Shown here piece after piece: positions 36,612 through 53,312 of a stretch of DNA of 64,000 nucleotides. Both the position numbers and the translations under genes were made by a program. Origin of the DNA: Uloborus plumipes. Taxonomy: Eukaryota; Arthropoda; Arachnida; Araneae; Uloboridae. The DNA lies in NCBI GenBank assembly GCA_038373865.1, contig JAXGGA010001619.1:1-64000 (forward strand), written 5' to 3'. Position 1 is the first letter of the stretch. Each line of letters begins with the position of its first letter. Under the pieces are notes generated by a model. It did no database searches. It was not told where the DNA came from and was given only the letters and a program-made list of their open reading frames with translations.

Positions 36612-38230
36612 GAGCCAATATTTAGAAAAGTGCCAATTTGAAGTTGGAGTTTTCTGAAAAAAAAAAATGTTTGCAGAAAAAAACTAATATTGGATTTTAA
36701 GTCTAAATTGGGTCTAAATGCAAGAAAATAAAAGGGGGGAGGTCAAGGAAGTTATTTACCCCCTCCTTAGATTACTCACTTTTAAGCCGTTACAGATCTG
36801 ATGAATGTTACAGATCTGATGTTAATATGAGCTACATATTTGAGTTTATGCTTTCAGTTTTCGTTAACATCTCTAAATATGATATCATTTCCTTGCATTT
36901 TTAACATAGAATCAAGATAATTATATTAAAATATATATATTAGGCAAAAAAATTAAATTTCATTATAAAAAAGCATTTCTTGGAAATAAAAATGAGCGAT
37001 AAGGTTTTTAGATAAAATAAATTATGAGATTACCAAATCCAAGCTAATAAAACATTTGTTTTGTTTTGAAACAACACACAACTTCAACTTTTTCAACACA
37101 CAACTCTGCTGCTTGCTTTTCTTTAATTAGTTGCAGGAAATTTAATTTCTTGATCAGAAATTCAAATTTAGCATGCTAGTTATTATCTAGTTATTTAGCG
37201 AAGTTATGAGAAATTGAAGCACCAAAAATAAATAAATAAATAAATAAAATAATAATAATTAATTAACTTAATTTCTGCAGTGTCAATTTTTCTTATTTTA
37301 CTAACTTCTATTGTTAGGTCATACAAACCACAAATGAAGCAATTGTACTAAAACTCATTGCTTTTCATTTTTTAAGAACAAAAATATTCAATATATATGG
37401 CTAAAACCTATGATTTTTGCTTTTTATAATTCTGAAACGTGTGAGTTAGTTCTGTAACACATTCGCTGTTTTTCAATGTTACCGCTCTGACTGTTACCGA
37501 TCTGACAAACTGACAAAGTTTTTTTTTTATTTCCGAGTCGATCGCACTAAACCAAAATCAAACACGTGGTTTTTTCATTTGTAATAAAGGACTATACTTA
37601 TATATAAAATAATTTTTAAAATAATAAAAACTGCGCATTTTAGAGCGTGTTACCGATCTGATGACTCAAATGACACACATTTTATAAAATCACTTTAAAA
37701 AATCTTACCTACAATTTTAGATGCAGAAATGCAAATTTTTAATTACGATTCGATAAAACATTCTACCAGGTACTCAGTATCACGTGGTATAGGTGCAGGA
37801 AATGATTTTGGGGGCCTAAACATAGATCGGAAGTTATTGTTACCACTCTGACGGCGAAACTTGGGACACGCTTATTTCGCATCGGCTAGAAAATCAGAAA
37901 TCGATTAAAACAAAAATGAAGTAAAATATGAACAAAGGGGTCAAAATAGAATCGTTTTTTGTGCAAGTGCATTTTTTTGCGAAGTTAGAAAGTGTGCATG
38001 ACCTGTTTGCATGCTAAGCTTTGCTACTGGTGACACGTTACCGATCTGATTTTTGATGTATAAAAAGAATATTTTCTGAAGAAAAAAAAATTTTTTTTCT
38101 GATGTTATTAGATGAAATGAAAGCAGAACCTTATCTTCTTTCTGGGGAAAATTATTTTTTTAACTAGTTATTGAAATACTAGGGAAAATTCGCTTGGGAC
38201 CCAAATTGGCACTTTTCTAAATATTAGCTC
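36612..38230. mobile_element. Element Z1, complete copy, 1619 bp
   Basis: Ends GAGCCAATATTTAGAAAAGT at 36612 and ACTTTTCTAAATATTAGCTC ending at 38230, with 4-bp target duplication ATCT (36608-36611 and 38231-38234). TIRs are about 30 bp. No coding frame is visible. The interior carries repeated GTTAC(C/A)GATCTGA-type words. A 4-bp target duplication excludes ordinary hAT and Tc1. Chapaev- or Sola-type elements are possibilities only. Confidence 0.82.
36789..38050 (+). repeat. Iterated GTTACCGATCTGA-type motif in Z1
   Basis: Seven plus-strand occurrences of GTTAC(C/A)(G/A)(A/C)TCTGA: near 36789, 36807, 37478, 37493, 37649, 37839 and 38037. The matching words occur inverted in Z2 (for example near 35322, 35516, 40055, 40217, 40910 and 40925). 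Being same-oriented and dispersed through a non-coding element, they look like protein-binding iterons, which is inference. Confidence 0.75.
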
Positions 38231-41200
38231 ATCTACATGTGTCCACAGCAACGCAACGAGTGCTTGTAGCCCAATGCCTTAGGGGGCTATCTTCTGTAGT
38301 ACTTACCAGGCATTTCTTACGTGTACAATGGAAAGTTTTAATGAACTTTCAAAGTGAGTAATAACGCTTTTAATAGTCAAGAAATTTAATTTTTTTCAAA
38401 GGATTTTAAAACACATACATGTGTAATTTATGTAAATATGTATTATTAATTTTGTGAAGTAGTGATAGAATTATTAATAGTTATTAGTAAATTGACGTAG
38501 GAATGTTATTTGTAAATTTGTGTTGTGTATTTCTGATTTATTTCATACACATTTATATCACAGCATACTTAAGTACAGCACACAAGCAGATTATAAAAAT
38601 ATGAAACACACAAAAATATAAAATTGGAAGAAAAATTAGCAAATACGAAATACTGTTATTTTTCTTCTCTGCACCGAACGTAAGTTGTCTTAGTATTGAA
38701 GACTTTTTTTGGAGGGGGGGGGGCATGTCAGTACTTTGCCCGGGGCCCGGTAAACCTCTCGGCGGCCCTGAATATGCATTCACTTGCATCTGATTCCTGT
38801 TTAATGGCATTACACAATGAAGACTCTAAGTGCCTGGTGTTGTTCTTGCCATAATTTTTCTGGATTTCAAAGCCTCTGCTTCCTGTTTATAATGTTCAAT
38901 TGTGCAATATTGAAAATGAATCGATTTGATATGAAAGAAGAGGCTTCGAAATCCAGAAAAATGATGGCAAGAACAACACCAGGTACTCAGAGTCTTCATT
39001 GTGTAATGCCATTAAACAGGAATCAGATGCAAGTGAATGCATATTCATTTTCAACACTATAAGGATCGAACGTCTGTCGTGTTGACGAACAACTGTCAAA
39101 GGCGATCTTGATTGCCCAGAAATGGTTGGATTCTTGATTTGCAGGTATAATGGATATTGGTGGCTAAGGTGCGTCTTAGACACAGATGAAGAAAATCGAG
39201 CTGTTGCAACCTCATGGACCCTCAAATTCTATCTACTATCCAGACTTTGAAAATGTTGTCAATGTGCCCATAAGTGCTATCATTTCGAAAGTAGACCCTA
39301 GTAGAAACGGAAAAGGAATGATTTATAACCTCTCAAAACAAGACGTGGAATAAGCCAACCGTCACTTGTAAATAACATTTCGCAGTGTGCAATATTTCTG
39401 TATTATATATCCTCAGGAACCATAGGCGTTGCAATAAAGTGGTAAGAGTGTAAAAAGTTGATTCCATTTTTCATCCAGATCCCATTGCTGTCCCATTCTG
39501 CAAATTTTACCACATATACACTACATTAGGAAGTAATATATATATTTTTTTCAGATTTTTAAGAAATGCACTTTTTGAAATATTCAAGGTCAAATAATGC
39601 TTTTGGTGACCTTGAAATATTAACATCACGAAACCTTGTCAAATTATATATCATTTGAAAGCTTGTTTAAAGAGCTTTACAATGACATATAACAAAAGAC
39701 TCTAGCTGCAATAGAAGCTGAGAAAATTGAATCTTTATGTTCAAAATTTCATTTCTTTCCATTTTTTGCGTTTTTTAAGCGGTCTTATATAAAAAACTAA
39801 CAGCTGAAAAAAATTTTAAAAATCAGTTTTTTGTATCACTTTATAGAGGTAATCAACCCTATATTTTTTTTTGAAATTGGTGATGGTCAAGTTTTGAGGC
39901 TTGTTGATTTCACATGGAATGACCCTATACTACGTGATACTGAGTACCTGGTGGGATGTTTTATCGAATCGTAATTAAAAATTTGCTTTTCTGCATCTAA
40001 AATTGTAGGTAAGATTTTTTAAAGTGATTTTATCAAATGTGTGTCATTTGAGTCATCAGATCGGTAACACGCTCTAAAATGCGCAGTTTTTATTATTTTA
40101 AAAATTATTTTATGTATAAGTATAGTCCTTTATTACAAGTGAAAAAACCACGTGTTTGATTTTGGTTTAGTGCGATCGACTCGGAAATAAAAAAAAAACT
40201 TTGTCAGTTTGTCAGATCGGTAACAGTCAGAGCGGTAACATTGAAAAACAGCGAATATGTTACAGAACTAACTCACACGTTTCAGAATTTTAAAAAGCAA
40301 AAATGATGGGTTTTAGCCATATATATTGAATATTTTTGTTCTTAAAAAATGAAAAGCATTGAGTTTTAGTACAATTGCTTCATTTGTGGTTTGTATGAAC
40401 TAACAATAGAAGTTAGTAAAGTAAGAAAAATTGACACTGCAGAAATTAAGTTAATTAATTATTATTATTTCATTTATTTATTTATTTATTTATTTATTTT
40501 TTTGGTGCTTCAATTTCTCATAACTTCGCTAAATAACTAGATAATAACTAGCATGCTAAATTTGAATTTCTGATCAAGAAATTAAATTTCCTGCAACTAA
40601 TTAAAGAAAAGCAAGCAGCAGAGTTGTGTGTTGAAAAAGTTGAAGTTGTGTGTTGTTTCAAAACAAAACAAATGTTTTATTAGCTTGGATTTGGTAATTT
40701 CATAATTTATTTTATCTAAAAACCTTATCGCTCATTTTTATTTCCAAGAAATGCTTTTTATAATGAAATTTGATTTTTTAGCCTAATATATGTATTTTAA
40801 TATAATTATCTTAATTCTATGTTAAAAATGCAAGGAAATGATATTATATTTAGAGATGTTAACGAAGACTGAAAGCATAAACTCAAATATGTAACTCATA
40901 TTAACATCAGATCTGTAACATTCATCAGATCTGTAACGGCTTAAAAGTGAGTAATCTAAGGAGGGGGTAAATAACTTCCTTGACCTCCCCCCTTTTATTT
41001 TCTTGCATTTAGACCCAATTTAGACTTAAAATCCAATATTAGTTTTTTTCTGCAAAAAAATTTTTTTTTCAGAAAACTCCAACTTCAAATTGGCACTTTT
41101 CTAAATATTGGCTCAATAATGTATTTTAAAAACATAAAATTAATCTGCTTACAATACTTTAAACTGCCAACCACATGTCCAGGATTTCTTATGAATCATT

Positions 41201-41550
41201 TAAGCTAACAAGTACAAGTTTTATCATAAACATTTATATTTTGCAATAACAATAAAATAAAAAAAATCGAAGTTTTCTTATTATTTCTAATCTTTTCTAA
41301 ATATTGGCTCAGATATCAGTTAAATGCTACACATGTATTAATTTTGTGCACGTTCCCTGCCTAGTTATACTAGGCGGGGGACTTACCCCCTATCATGATT
41401 TATCAGAAGAACACAAACTTCAATTGGCCCTCTTTCAAACCAAAGTAACAGATTCATTTTCTAAGCAATAGTATTATAATTATACGAACATTTCAAAAAA
41501 CCGTGCCCGGACAGATTTCGTGTGAAAAATGACGAGTTTACAGAGAATCG

Positions 41551-45948
<4,398 letters not shown>

Positions 45949-47566
45949 TTAGTGAACAAAAGTTTAACGAACATCTAAGAGTATTAAAAAGATTCTATCT
46001 TAATTACACGCTTTTGAAAAAAAATAGAACATCGTGCCGCCTCTGAGACCACATGTCCCCTGTTGCGTCTTACTTTTCACCTTTTCTGTTACGGCTTAAT
46101 GTCAATTTTTTTGTGTTTGAGCGTTTTTTATGCACATAACTTCCCTAAATATTATAGGAAGGAAATAGTTACCATAAAAAACTTTATATTTTGTTCTTTT
46201 TCACTTTTGCTTTCGCTTAAAACTTTTAAAGCCTTAACTCTGCATCTTATTTTGATAATTATTGCAATTAAAATGTTGTATCGAAAACGAGCGGTTTCTA
46301 AAATAAAGGTTTTGCAGGTTAAACTGCTACACGCTGTATACTCTGAAAGAGGCGGGATCAATAATATATTTATAGAAAGTAACAGTGTACTCTAAAAATT
46401 TAATCTTTTTTGGCAATACCCACTTTACTCGAATTGAAGTATCAAATTATTTTCCTTCGCTTGGCGTCTACAATAATTTAACTTGAAAAATTAAATATTT
46501 TCAATCAGTCAGTAGCTTCCACCATCCTCTTGAAAATGTAAAAAAAAAAAAAAAAAACACTAACTATAAGAAATGTTTTTTCTTTGCTGCGGTTCTACCC
46601 CAAAATATAATAAATAACAGAATCACGTCTCTGCAGTCGTTTTTTTTTTTTTTTTTTTTTTTTTTTTCTTTTTGTCAAATAGCAATTTGATCTTATTTTA
46701 CAACAGGTAGCTTAATATCAATGCTTTAGAGAATACTATTCTCAACAAATTGACTGTTGACTTCAATAGCATGTTTAAAAGCACTGATGATGATCCAAAC
46801 TTGTTGAAAACATTTAAAGTATGCTTCAACAAGCCGCCAGACGACGTAACTATGTGCTCTTTATAAGCGTTTTAAAAAAAATTGGTATGTCTGGTGTCTG
46901 CAAGGTTGTGAAATAGAGCACAGAGCAGACTATATGAAATCAACATCTTTTCCCAATTTTGAACATTTTATTATTTTAGCATCTGACCCAATAGTGTCAT
47001 AACGCAAGGCTTTTACTGAGTCCGCAAGTTTATTTATAGCCAATAAGTTGCAAATAACTGCTGGTATATCGTTTTGTGCTATCAGAACGCAATTCAAGTC
47101 ATTTGGCGAGTATTTACAGGGACGTAATATGACACCCTACAAAAATCACTGCGCATCCTCTGTTTAGTAAAACGTAATTTGATACCTAATGTTTGATTCA
47201 TACTCTTGAAACATTAGATTGCCATAGCAGTCATTTTGACTACTTTTTAATTTTAATTAGGGCTCAAAAATGTGGTATATAATGACACAATTTCTTAGTT
47301 TTTTGTGACTTTTTATACAGGAGATACATTTTTTTCTTAATAATTGTAGTTACCTCTAACCTCCTTCTTCATTTCTGGTATATTTATGTATAATATCTAT
47401 ATTGCCCAAGCAGTCAAAATGACTTACTTTGGAAAAAAATCAATATAGCCATTAAAATGAAAAGGGGAGTTTAAAACAGATAAATTATGGCTCGAAGACA
47501 ACCATAATAGCACTACATGTTACATGATGAGCTTTATAGGAAAAAGTATCTCCCTCCCCCCCCCCT

Positions 47567-47601
<35 letters not shown>

Positions 47602-49189
47602 AAAAGGAAAAAAAAATCGTCCGCGAAAAAAAGAGGTATTGTCTGTTGAAAATTGGGAGTCGTGATTTAGCTCCTTCACATAATTTTGAAATACTAGTTT
47701 AAAAAGTTACCTTGCAATGGAAATTGTCCTTCGTAATGAGGAATTCTTGGATCCAGTAACAGGGGGTGCAAAATAAGCATTACTCTCAAGCGATATTGTA
47801 GCAAAAATATTTCGTTTGATCTACATCAACTAGAGGAAAATAAAAGCCTGAAAAATAAATAATACACTTATTGCCACAGAAATATTAGCTTTGTTCAAAT
47901 GAAACCATTAACAAGAGATAACACGTAAATTAAAGAACAATGGATAGAAAAAATAGATTACAAATAAATTATTAAAAATTGAAATGAACGATATATAGAG
48001 CCTTTTCTTTGAAAGAAAAATCTTTTTAAAACAGATGAATGTAAATATTTTTATTCAGATGATCTTTTATTAAGGACCATGTGGACAATTATGAATGAGT
48101 TAAATTGGATGCAATTTTCTTCGGTTGGAACTGAAAATCTAACTAGAATTAAATTAATTATACTCTTTCAAAGATGATAAACAAGAGTTAAGAATAAATG
48201 ACTAATTAATATAACTACTTACGAAAATGAAAGGGAACGATTACAAATTCATAATGTTCATATTTCAATTCAATTGAAATAAAATAATCAAAGACATATT
48301 ATCCGCAGGTTTTAGAATTTAAAAAAAAGAGAGAAAAAAAGGCTTCATAACCAGGAAATATGCTTTAATTTTGAAACTTGGAAATTTTGAATGCTTCTTT
48401 TTAAAACGTAATGGCTTGCTCAGCCAATTGAAAGGCTTTTTACTGAAACTTTGATCAATTTATCATTTTACACTGTCACGTGAGAGAGCAAAACAGAAGA
48501 GTTAATGGATATGTATGTCAAGAAAATGAAATAAATGAATACATAATGCATTTTGAAACAGTTAAAAATGATTTGTGATTCAAAAATGTAAATTAGTTTC
48601 AGATTGAGCATTATCTCTTTGGTGAAATAGAAATTTTTAGTATGCAAATCTAATACCATATTACATACCGTTCTTTCCTTTGAAAGCTGTAAAAACTTTT
48701 ATGCAATGAGTAGAACATTTAAAACAATGTTTTATAGTTTAGCGACATATCTGATCTTTGTTGCGAAAGCTCATACAAAATTAGTTTTGTAAATTGTAAA
48801 ATTAAAAAAAAATAATTTTGAAGAATGGTGATAATTATTTGAAATTATGTGAAGCTTATAATTGGTAATAGGTAATACATAAGCGAGAACTGGTCTAATG
48901 GTTCCTGAAAAGTGTTTTTAATATACAAAAATTGCTTCTGCACTACTTGTGAAATGTAATTTTAAGCTATTTGCAATTAGCCATTTAAACAATTTTGACT
49001 CATACAGCTAATAAAATAAAAATCGCTGTTAAATTACTTAATTACTCCTTTCGGATCAAGTGTCTCAATAAAAATTATACAGAAAAATTCTTCCTTTTTG
49101 GCATAATTTCCTCAATAATATTAAAAAATAAACTTTTTATTAAAACTTTTTTTTCAAGGCTTAATTTTTTCAAGAAAACCTCCAAGCTG
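45949..49189. other. AT-rich non-coding stretch with simple repeats
   Basis: Contains an A run near 46538-46557, a 28-base T run at 46641-46668, and a C run plus (CA)14-type tract at 47556-47597. A hydrophobic open frame at 46063-46395 has no ATG start and no recognised motif. Confidence 0.45.
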
Positions 49190-49400
49190 TTTGAGAGCAC
49201 CATCTGTGCTTCTGTACAGAATGCAACCAGAAGTTCCACAGCAAAGTGCAGTTCTTTAATTCGATCATCACGTGGAGTAGTAAGGACAAACGAATTGAGC
49301 AATTATTTTTACGAGAGCGACCCTTTGTTGTCATCCATGGCGGCACTCATTGTCCCTCATAGACCGAGGTAATTGCCTGTAAGCGCTGACATCGGGGTCA
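49190..49400 (-). other. GC-richer island, possible host exon
   Basis: The composition rises above that of the neighbours. On the minus strand the context GTGCCGCCATGGATGACAAC near 49330-49350 is a good Kozak match, giving MDDNKGSLS, followed by CTCTC|GTAAAA, which could be a splice donor. On the plus strand an open frame ends FYESDPLLSSMAALIVPHRP, with CGAG|GTAATT as another possible donor. The readings conflict and I recognise neither. At best a first exon or promoter. Confidence 0.2.
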
Positions 49401-51650
49401 AACGCCGTCATTTATTCCTCTGAAATTGGAAGAGTTAATCCACAGAGAAAGACATATCGATTTAGTCCGTGAAAGAGAAGATTGAATTATAAGCACCTCA
49501 TTTATTACCGTGTTAGAACACGATAACAGCAGATTACATTACAGGGGAAAAAATCGAATAAATATTTAAACTTGAATGCAGGAAATGATTCAAATTAAGT
49601 GAACTTTTATGTTCTGTAGGGAATTGTATACAGTTCTTACACAAACAAAAATACACCTGTCGTATCGTTACCTAAAACGAAAATAGCCGCCCATTCTATG
49701 TTTATTGAAAATTATTTTTTTTACAACATATACATATTTAACTTTTACAGCACTCTTTACAGAGGCACGTTCATTATGTACTCTCATCGTGCAACGTGCA
49801 ATAACATGGCACTAATTAGCTATTTTCATTGAGCTATTGCTGCTCACAAGAATATAACAACTTGTTCTCACGATTGGCATTCTCAAAGTATTTATTAACC
49901 ATAGTGAATGCAGTTTGGCAGCACCTTTCAGTGCCTTCGAATTTTTTTTTTTTGGAAACTGCGACACTTGCTATTGGGAGGTAGTCTATTTCTAATCATT
50001 TGGCTGGAACGCAATTGCAATAAACACTACAATCCAGGACCCTCCATACCTATCATTAATCTTTTTTTTTTTGAACCACTTGTCTATCACCGCTGAAGTC
50101 TAATCCAGGATCCTCCATACCTGTCACTAATCCTTCTGTTCACAGTTATATATCACCATTGAAGACTTTTCTATTTTGATCCACTCCAAGGGCAGGGCAA
50201 TCCCTGATCCAGCATCTTTGGAGACATTTATTTAGTGTGGGGGATCATGCAGCACATTCTCTATCAGTGTACCAGGAGGATATGAGGATCTTTGGTGGGC
50301 AGGCATCGAATCCACGACACTGTGGTTGAGTACAACACCGTAGTGTTTTGTCTAATATTACAATACGCGGGAGGAATGCTATTATTCAAACTAAAGAGAA
50401 GGAATTTAAATTTTTACTGTGTTATGGGGCCATACTATGTCACGGCGCTGTATCAGACAATCAGACAATGGTGTATAAATAAGATCCTTCGCATTCATTT
50501 ATCAAAATAAATAAATGAATAAATAGATAAATAAATACAATAAAAATAAATCAGTTAACAAATTTGAACAAACATATGCATTATTTTATTACACTTTATT
50601 AGGCCCTAAAAAATTAGAAAGATTCCGGGCCAAGTATTTTAAAATTTTACAAAATGGGTTAAATGCGTATGTATAAATGCATTTTTCTGTCGTTTTATGC
50701 TCGTTTTGAGACAAGTAGATCCATAAAAAACTAATTTATAAAGTTTTAGCAGTTGTATAAAACTCCAAGCTATAATAGTCCTGTGTATGAAATCAGTAAT
50801 GAATGTACGAAAATATATACTTGAAAAAGAAGTAATGAAAATTTTCAAGTAATGAACTCTACAGAATCAAAGATATAGGGGGAAATATCGATGTACATGT
50901 TTATGTGTGTATGAACTTTAAAATAAGTAAAAGTGTTGTTATCTTTCATTATTTTTCCCTTTTTCAAATAAACAAATTACTCTTAAGTTCAATTACCTTA
51001 CCTTTTTACATCTGTATTTTACGTCATATTGAACACGAAAATAAATGTTTCTTTCCTGATTGTAATAGAAATAGCAAAAAACATTTCATTTTATATACCA
51101 AAATATATCTAGCAACATTAGTTATTGCGGAAGAAACTTATCGCTGAAAGCCTTTTACTTGCCTTCGATTTTTTTAACCATTTTCTTTAATATCCTGAAA
51201 TATATCACGCGGTCACATTTGGAAAACTCATTTAATATTCTTTTGATGAATGCTGCGTAATCTTTCTTTTCATTCTGGAAATTTGTAGAAGAGGAAAGAA
51301 GGAGATTAATGTTATTTTTCTTCTTCTTTTTCTTTTATGTGAGACATCACCACCAATTTTTGTAACACGAGGATCGATCAACTTTTAAAGTGGCATAAAA
51401 GAAACTTGGGATTAAAAGTATAGGTTGGAAATTGACAATTTCGTTGCCAGTTGCTGTACATTTCTTTTTTTCTAAATCTTCCATTCCTGAAGTAAATTAT
51501 GTACATGTTTGCAGTTTAATGCTACAAACAAATATCTAATGCAGTACATATATATATAATATTGTTTTATATTAGAAATTTTTGATCAAAAGCTTAAAGT
51601 GGATAAAAATAGACACGCACATAATCCCCATGAGTAATATATGTAGGTAT
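49401..51650. other. AT-rich stretch with a small tandem duplication
   Basis: Bases 50031-50172 contain two imperfect copies of a unit of about 75 bp (AATCCAGGACCCTCCATACC / AATCCAGGATCCTCCATACC … TATCACC(G/A)(C/T)TGAAG). Nothing else recognised. Confidence 0.5.
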
Positions 51651-51762
<112 letters not shown>

Positions 51763-51770
51763 ACTAAAAT

Positions 51771-52262
51771 GTAAAAAAAATCAATGATTTTGAAAGACGA
51801 GTAACAATATTTTAATTCGAAACAAAAGCTCATTTATAAAGAATAAAAATGCTCTTGTTTACGAGCAAGCAGCGCGTAGCAAAGGCCCCGGAACCTTAGG
51901 TTTTCACGCATGTTTCGTATCCTAAAATAATATTTCGTTCAGTATATTGTATTGTGGCATGGATCGTATGTTATGTTTGACGATGGATTTCTAAAATCCA
52001 ATGCGGAATAGAACTTTCTGATCTCCTGACCTGAGCAACGGACCTGAAGCTGAATATGGTACTCAACAAGTGATATTTAGCTGTTTTTTTAATGTAAAAA
52101 AGAGTTCGATTCTCTCAGTTTTTAAAAGTCAATATTGGTATACCCAACAAGTGACATTTAGCTGTTTTTTAATGTAAAAAAGAGTTCGATTCTCTCAGTT
52201 TTTAAAAGTCAATATGGGAAATAGATATAAGTTAACATGCTACACATTTATTAATTTTGTGC
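51771..52262. repeat. Repeat H2, second copy of the H family
   Basis: Matches H1 at about 34765-35136 and 41311-41340 in the same orientation (for example AGTAACAATATTTTAATTCG and GGAATAGAACTTTCTGATCT). It lacks the hAT-like terminus of H1 and starts next to a (TA)n tract. It preserves the uninterrupted site where Z2 entered H1. Confidence 0.85.
52064..52215. repeat. 80-bp tandem duplication in H2
   Basis: Two near-identical units, CAACAAGTGATATTTAGCTG… and CAACAAGTGACATTTAGCTG…, with period about 80 bp. H1 has a single unit. Confidence 0.85.
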
Positions 52263-52949
52263 ACGTGAAACAAACGTGTAAACATTTTGCAAAAAAATAT
52301 TGAAGTGTATCAAATCCAGTTTTCTTTTTAATTCTCTTAATATTTTTATTTACCGTTTTAGTATGTTCTTTCTCTTGTATTTTGTCATCTTTCCTGAAGT
52401 TTTGATAAGGTTTGATCAAAAACACTGCGTGTTATGAGCAAAAACCCTTCAAATAAAATTGCCGTTTTTTTAAAAATGTTTCATATCTTCAGAAGTAAGA
52501 GTGGTACGTTCATAAACATTTGTAAAGTAATTATACATAGTATGCTAATTAATCACTGAAATTTATAGCTTATTCCGAGTTTTTTTTTGTGAAGAGTTAT
52601 GGTCAAAAAGCGGTTTTTCTACAATCCCCCTTTTTGCCGTCCCTCAAATGCATGGGTGATTTAATTTCAATGGGGAAATGTCCGGTGAAGTCTATATTTT
52701 GTATGAATAAAGTTAAAGAACAATTTATCGCTTATTTTGCAATGAACAGTAGATTTTTCTTGTGAATCTCATGTGTTTCCATTATTTTGATAACTACCTG
52801 TATGGTATCATTTCATTAAAAATGTACATGAAAAAATTCAAAATATAATACTAAGAAAATCATTCCGATGGCGTTAATTTGAATGGTATAAACCTTCCTG
52901 CACCACAAAATATTTTCTGAACGAGGGCTAAACCGACAGCCAAAATTAC
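52263..52949. other. AT-rich non-coding stretch
   Basis: Nothing recognised. Confidence 0.4.
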
Positions 52950-53312
52950 ACTGTAAAATACGAATGTTGTTTCTACAGTAAAATACAACTAATTATGTAG
53001 TAATAAACTGTAGAAATTGCTAATTTTACAGTATTAAAGTGTAAAAATTCTCATTTTACAGTTATAAACTGTAAGATTGCTAATTTTGCAGTTTATTACC
53101 GTGCATTTTGCAGTTTTAAACTGAAACCTCTGCTGCCAGTATTATACTGCTGTTTGACAGCATAATACAGCTAAATTTTACTGCAATAAACTGTAAAATT
53201 CCAACTTTGAAGTAAGAAACTGTAAAATCGCGAGTTTTACAGCTTATTACTGTGAATTTTACAGTTTTAAATTGGAACTTCGGCTTCCAGTATTATACTG
53301 TAAAAACACAAG
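52950..53312. repeat. Cluster of ACTGTAAAAT / ATTTTACAGT words
   Basis: At least a dozen exact or one-off copies of ACTGTAAAAT and its complement occur in about 360 bp, together with repeated CCAGTATTATACTG near 53137 and 53288. This looks like a MITE or an internally duplicated palindromic element. Clear single boundaries and a target duplication were not found. Confidence 0.55.

Larger units (their letters stand above)
36458..38770. mobile_element. Non-autonomous hAT-type element, interrupted by Z1
   Basis: TIRs CAGGGCCGCCGAGA at 36458 and TCTCGGCGGCCCTG ending at 38770, with 8-bp target duplication AATATGTA/AATATGCA (36450-36457 and 38771-38778). The opposite W arm shows the empty site AATATGCA. 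CAGGG termini and 8-bp duplication are hAT hallmarks. Own sequence is about 690 bp with very G/C-rich subterminal blocks and no transposase. Confidence 0.87.
35578..39925. mobile_element. Foldback element W with about 1-kb inverted arms
   Basis: Left terminus GGGTCATTCCAAGTGAAATC at 35578 and its near-complement ending at 39925. TATA occurs on both sides (35574-35577 and 39926-39929) and once at the uninterrupted site in Z1, supporting a 4-bp target duplication. Left arm 35578-36457 plus 38779-38877 pairs with right arm 38939-39925, leaving a loop of about 61 bp (38878-38938). The left arm is interrupted by a hAT element. No coding sequence. Confidence 0.85.
35137..41310. mobile_element. Element Z2, interrupted by foldback element W
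   Basis: Begins GAGCTAATATTTAGAAAAGT at 35137 and ends ACTTTT-type TIR sequence …CTAAATATTGGCTC at 41310, with 4-bp target duplication AGAT on both sides (35133-35136 and 41311-41314). Skipping it restores the H sequence seen at 52216-52240. Bases 35137-35577 are the reverse complement of 37785-38230, and 39930-41114 of 36612-37785, so Z2 is the same family as Z1 in the opposite orientation. An extra internal copy of the terminus at 41100-41114 lies 196 bp before the real end. Confidence 0.8.
34703..41340. mobile_element. Repeat H1, hAT-like end, interrupted by a nest
   Basis: Starts CAGAGTTTCCCAAAGTGTGG at 34703, a terminus familiar from hAT elements and their MITEs, then CCGCGGACCCCCCAGGGGTC. 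The body to 35136 matches 51771-52230, and it resumes at 41311 (ATATCAGTTAAATGCTACAC), matching 52220-52250. The far end and target duplication were not found, so H1 may be truncated. No coding capacity is visible. Confidence 0.6.

Noticed and set aside
36324..36618. Gly/Pro-rich frames around the G-run
   Set aside because: They cross the W/hAT junction and reflect the G/C-rich hAT terminus.
46063..46395. 110-codon hydrophobic plus-strand frame
   Set aside because: No ATG start, and hydrophobicity follows from T-rich sequence.
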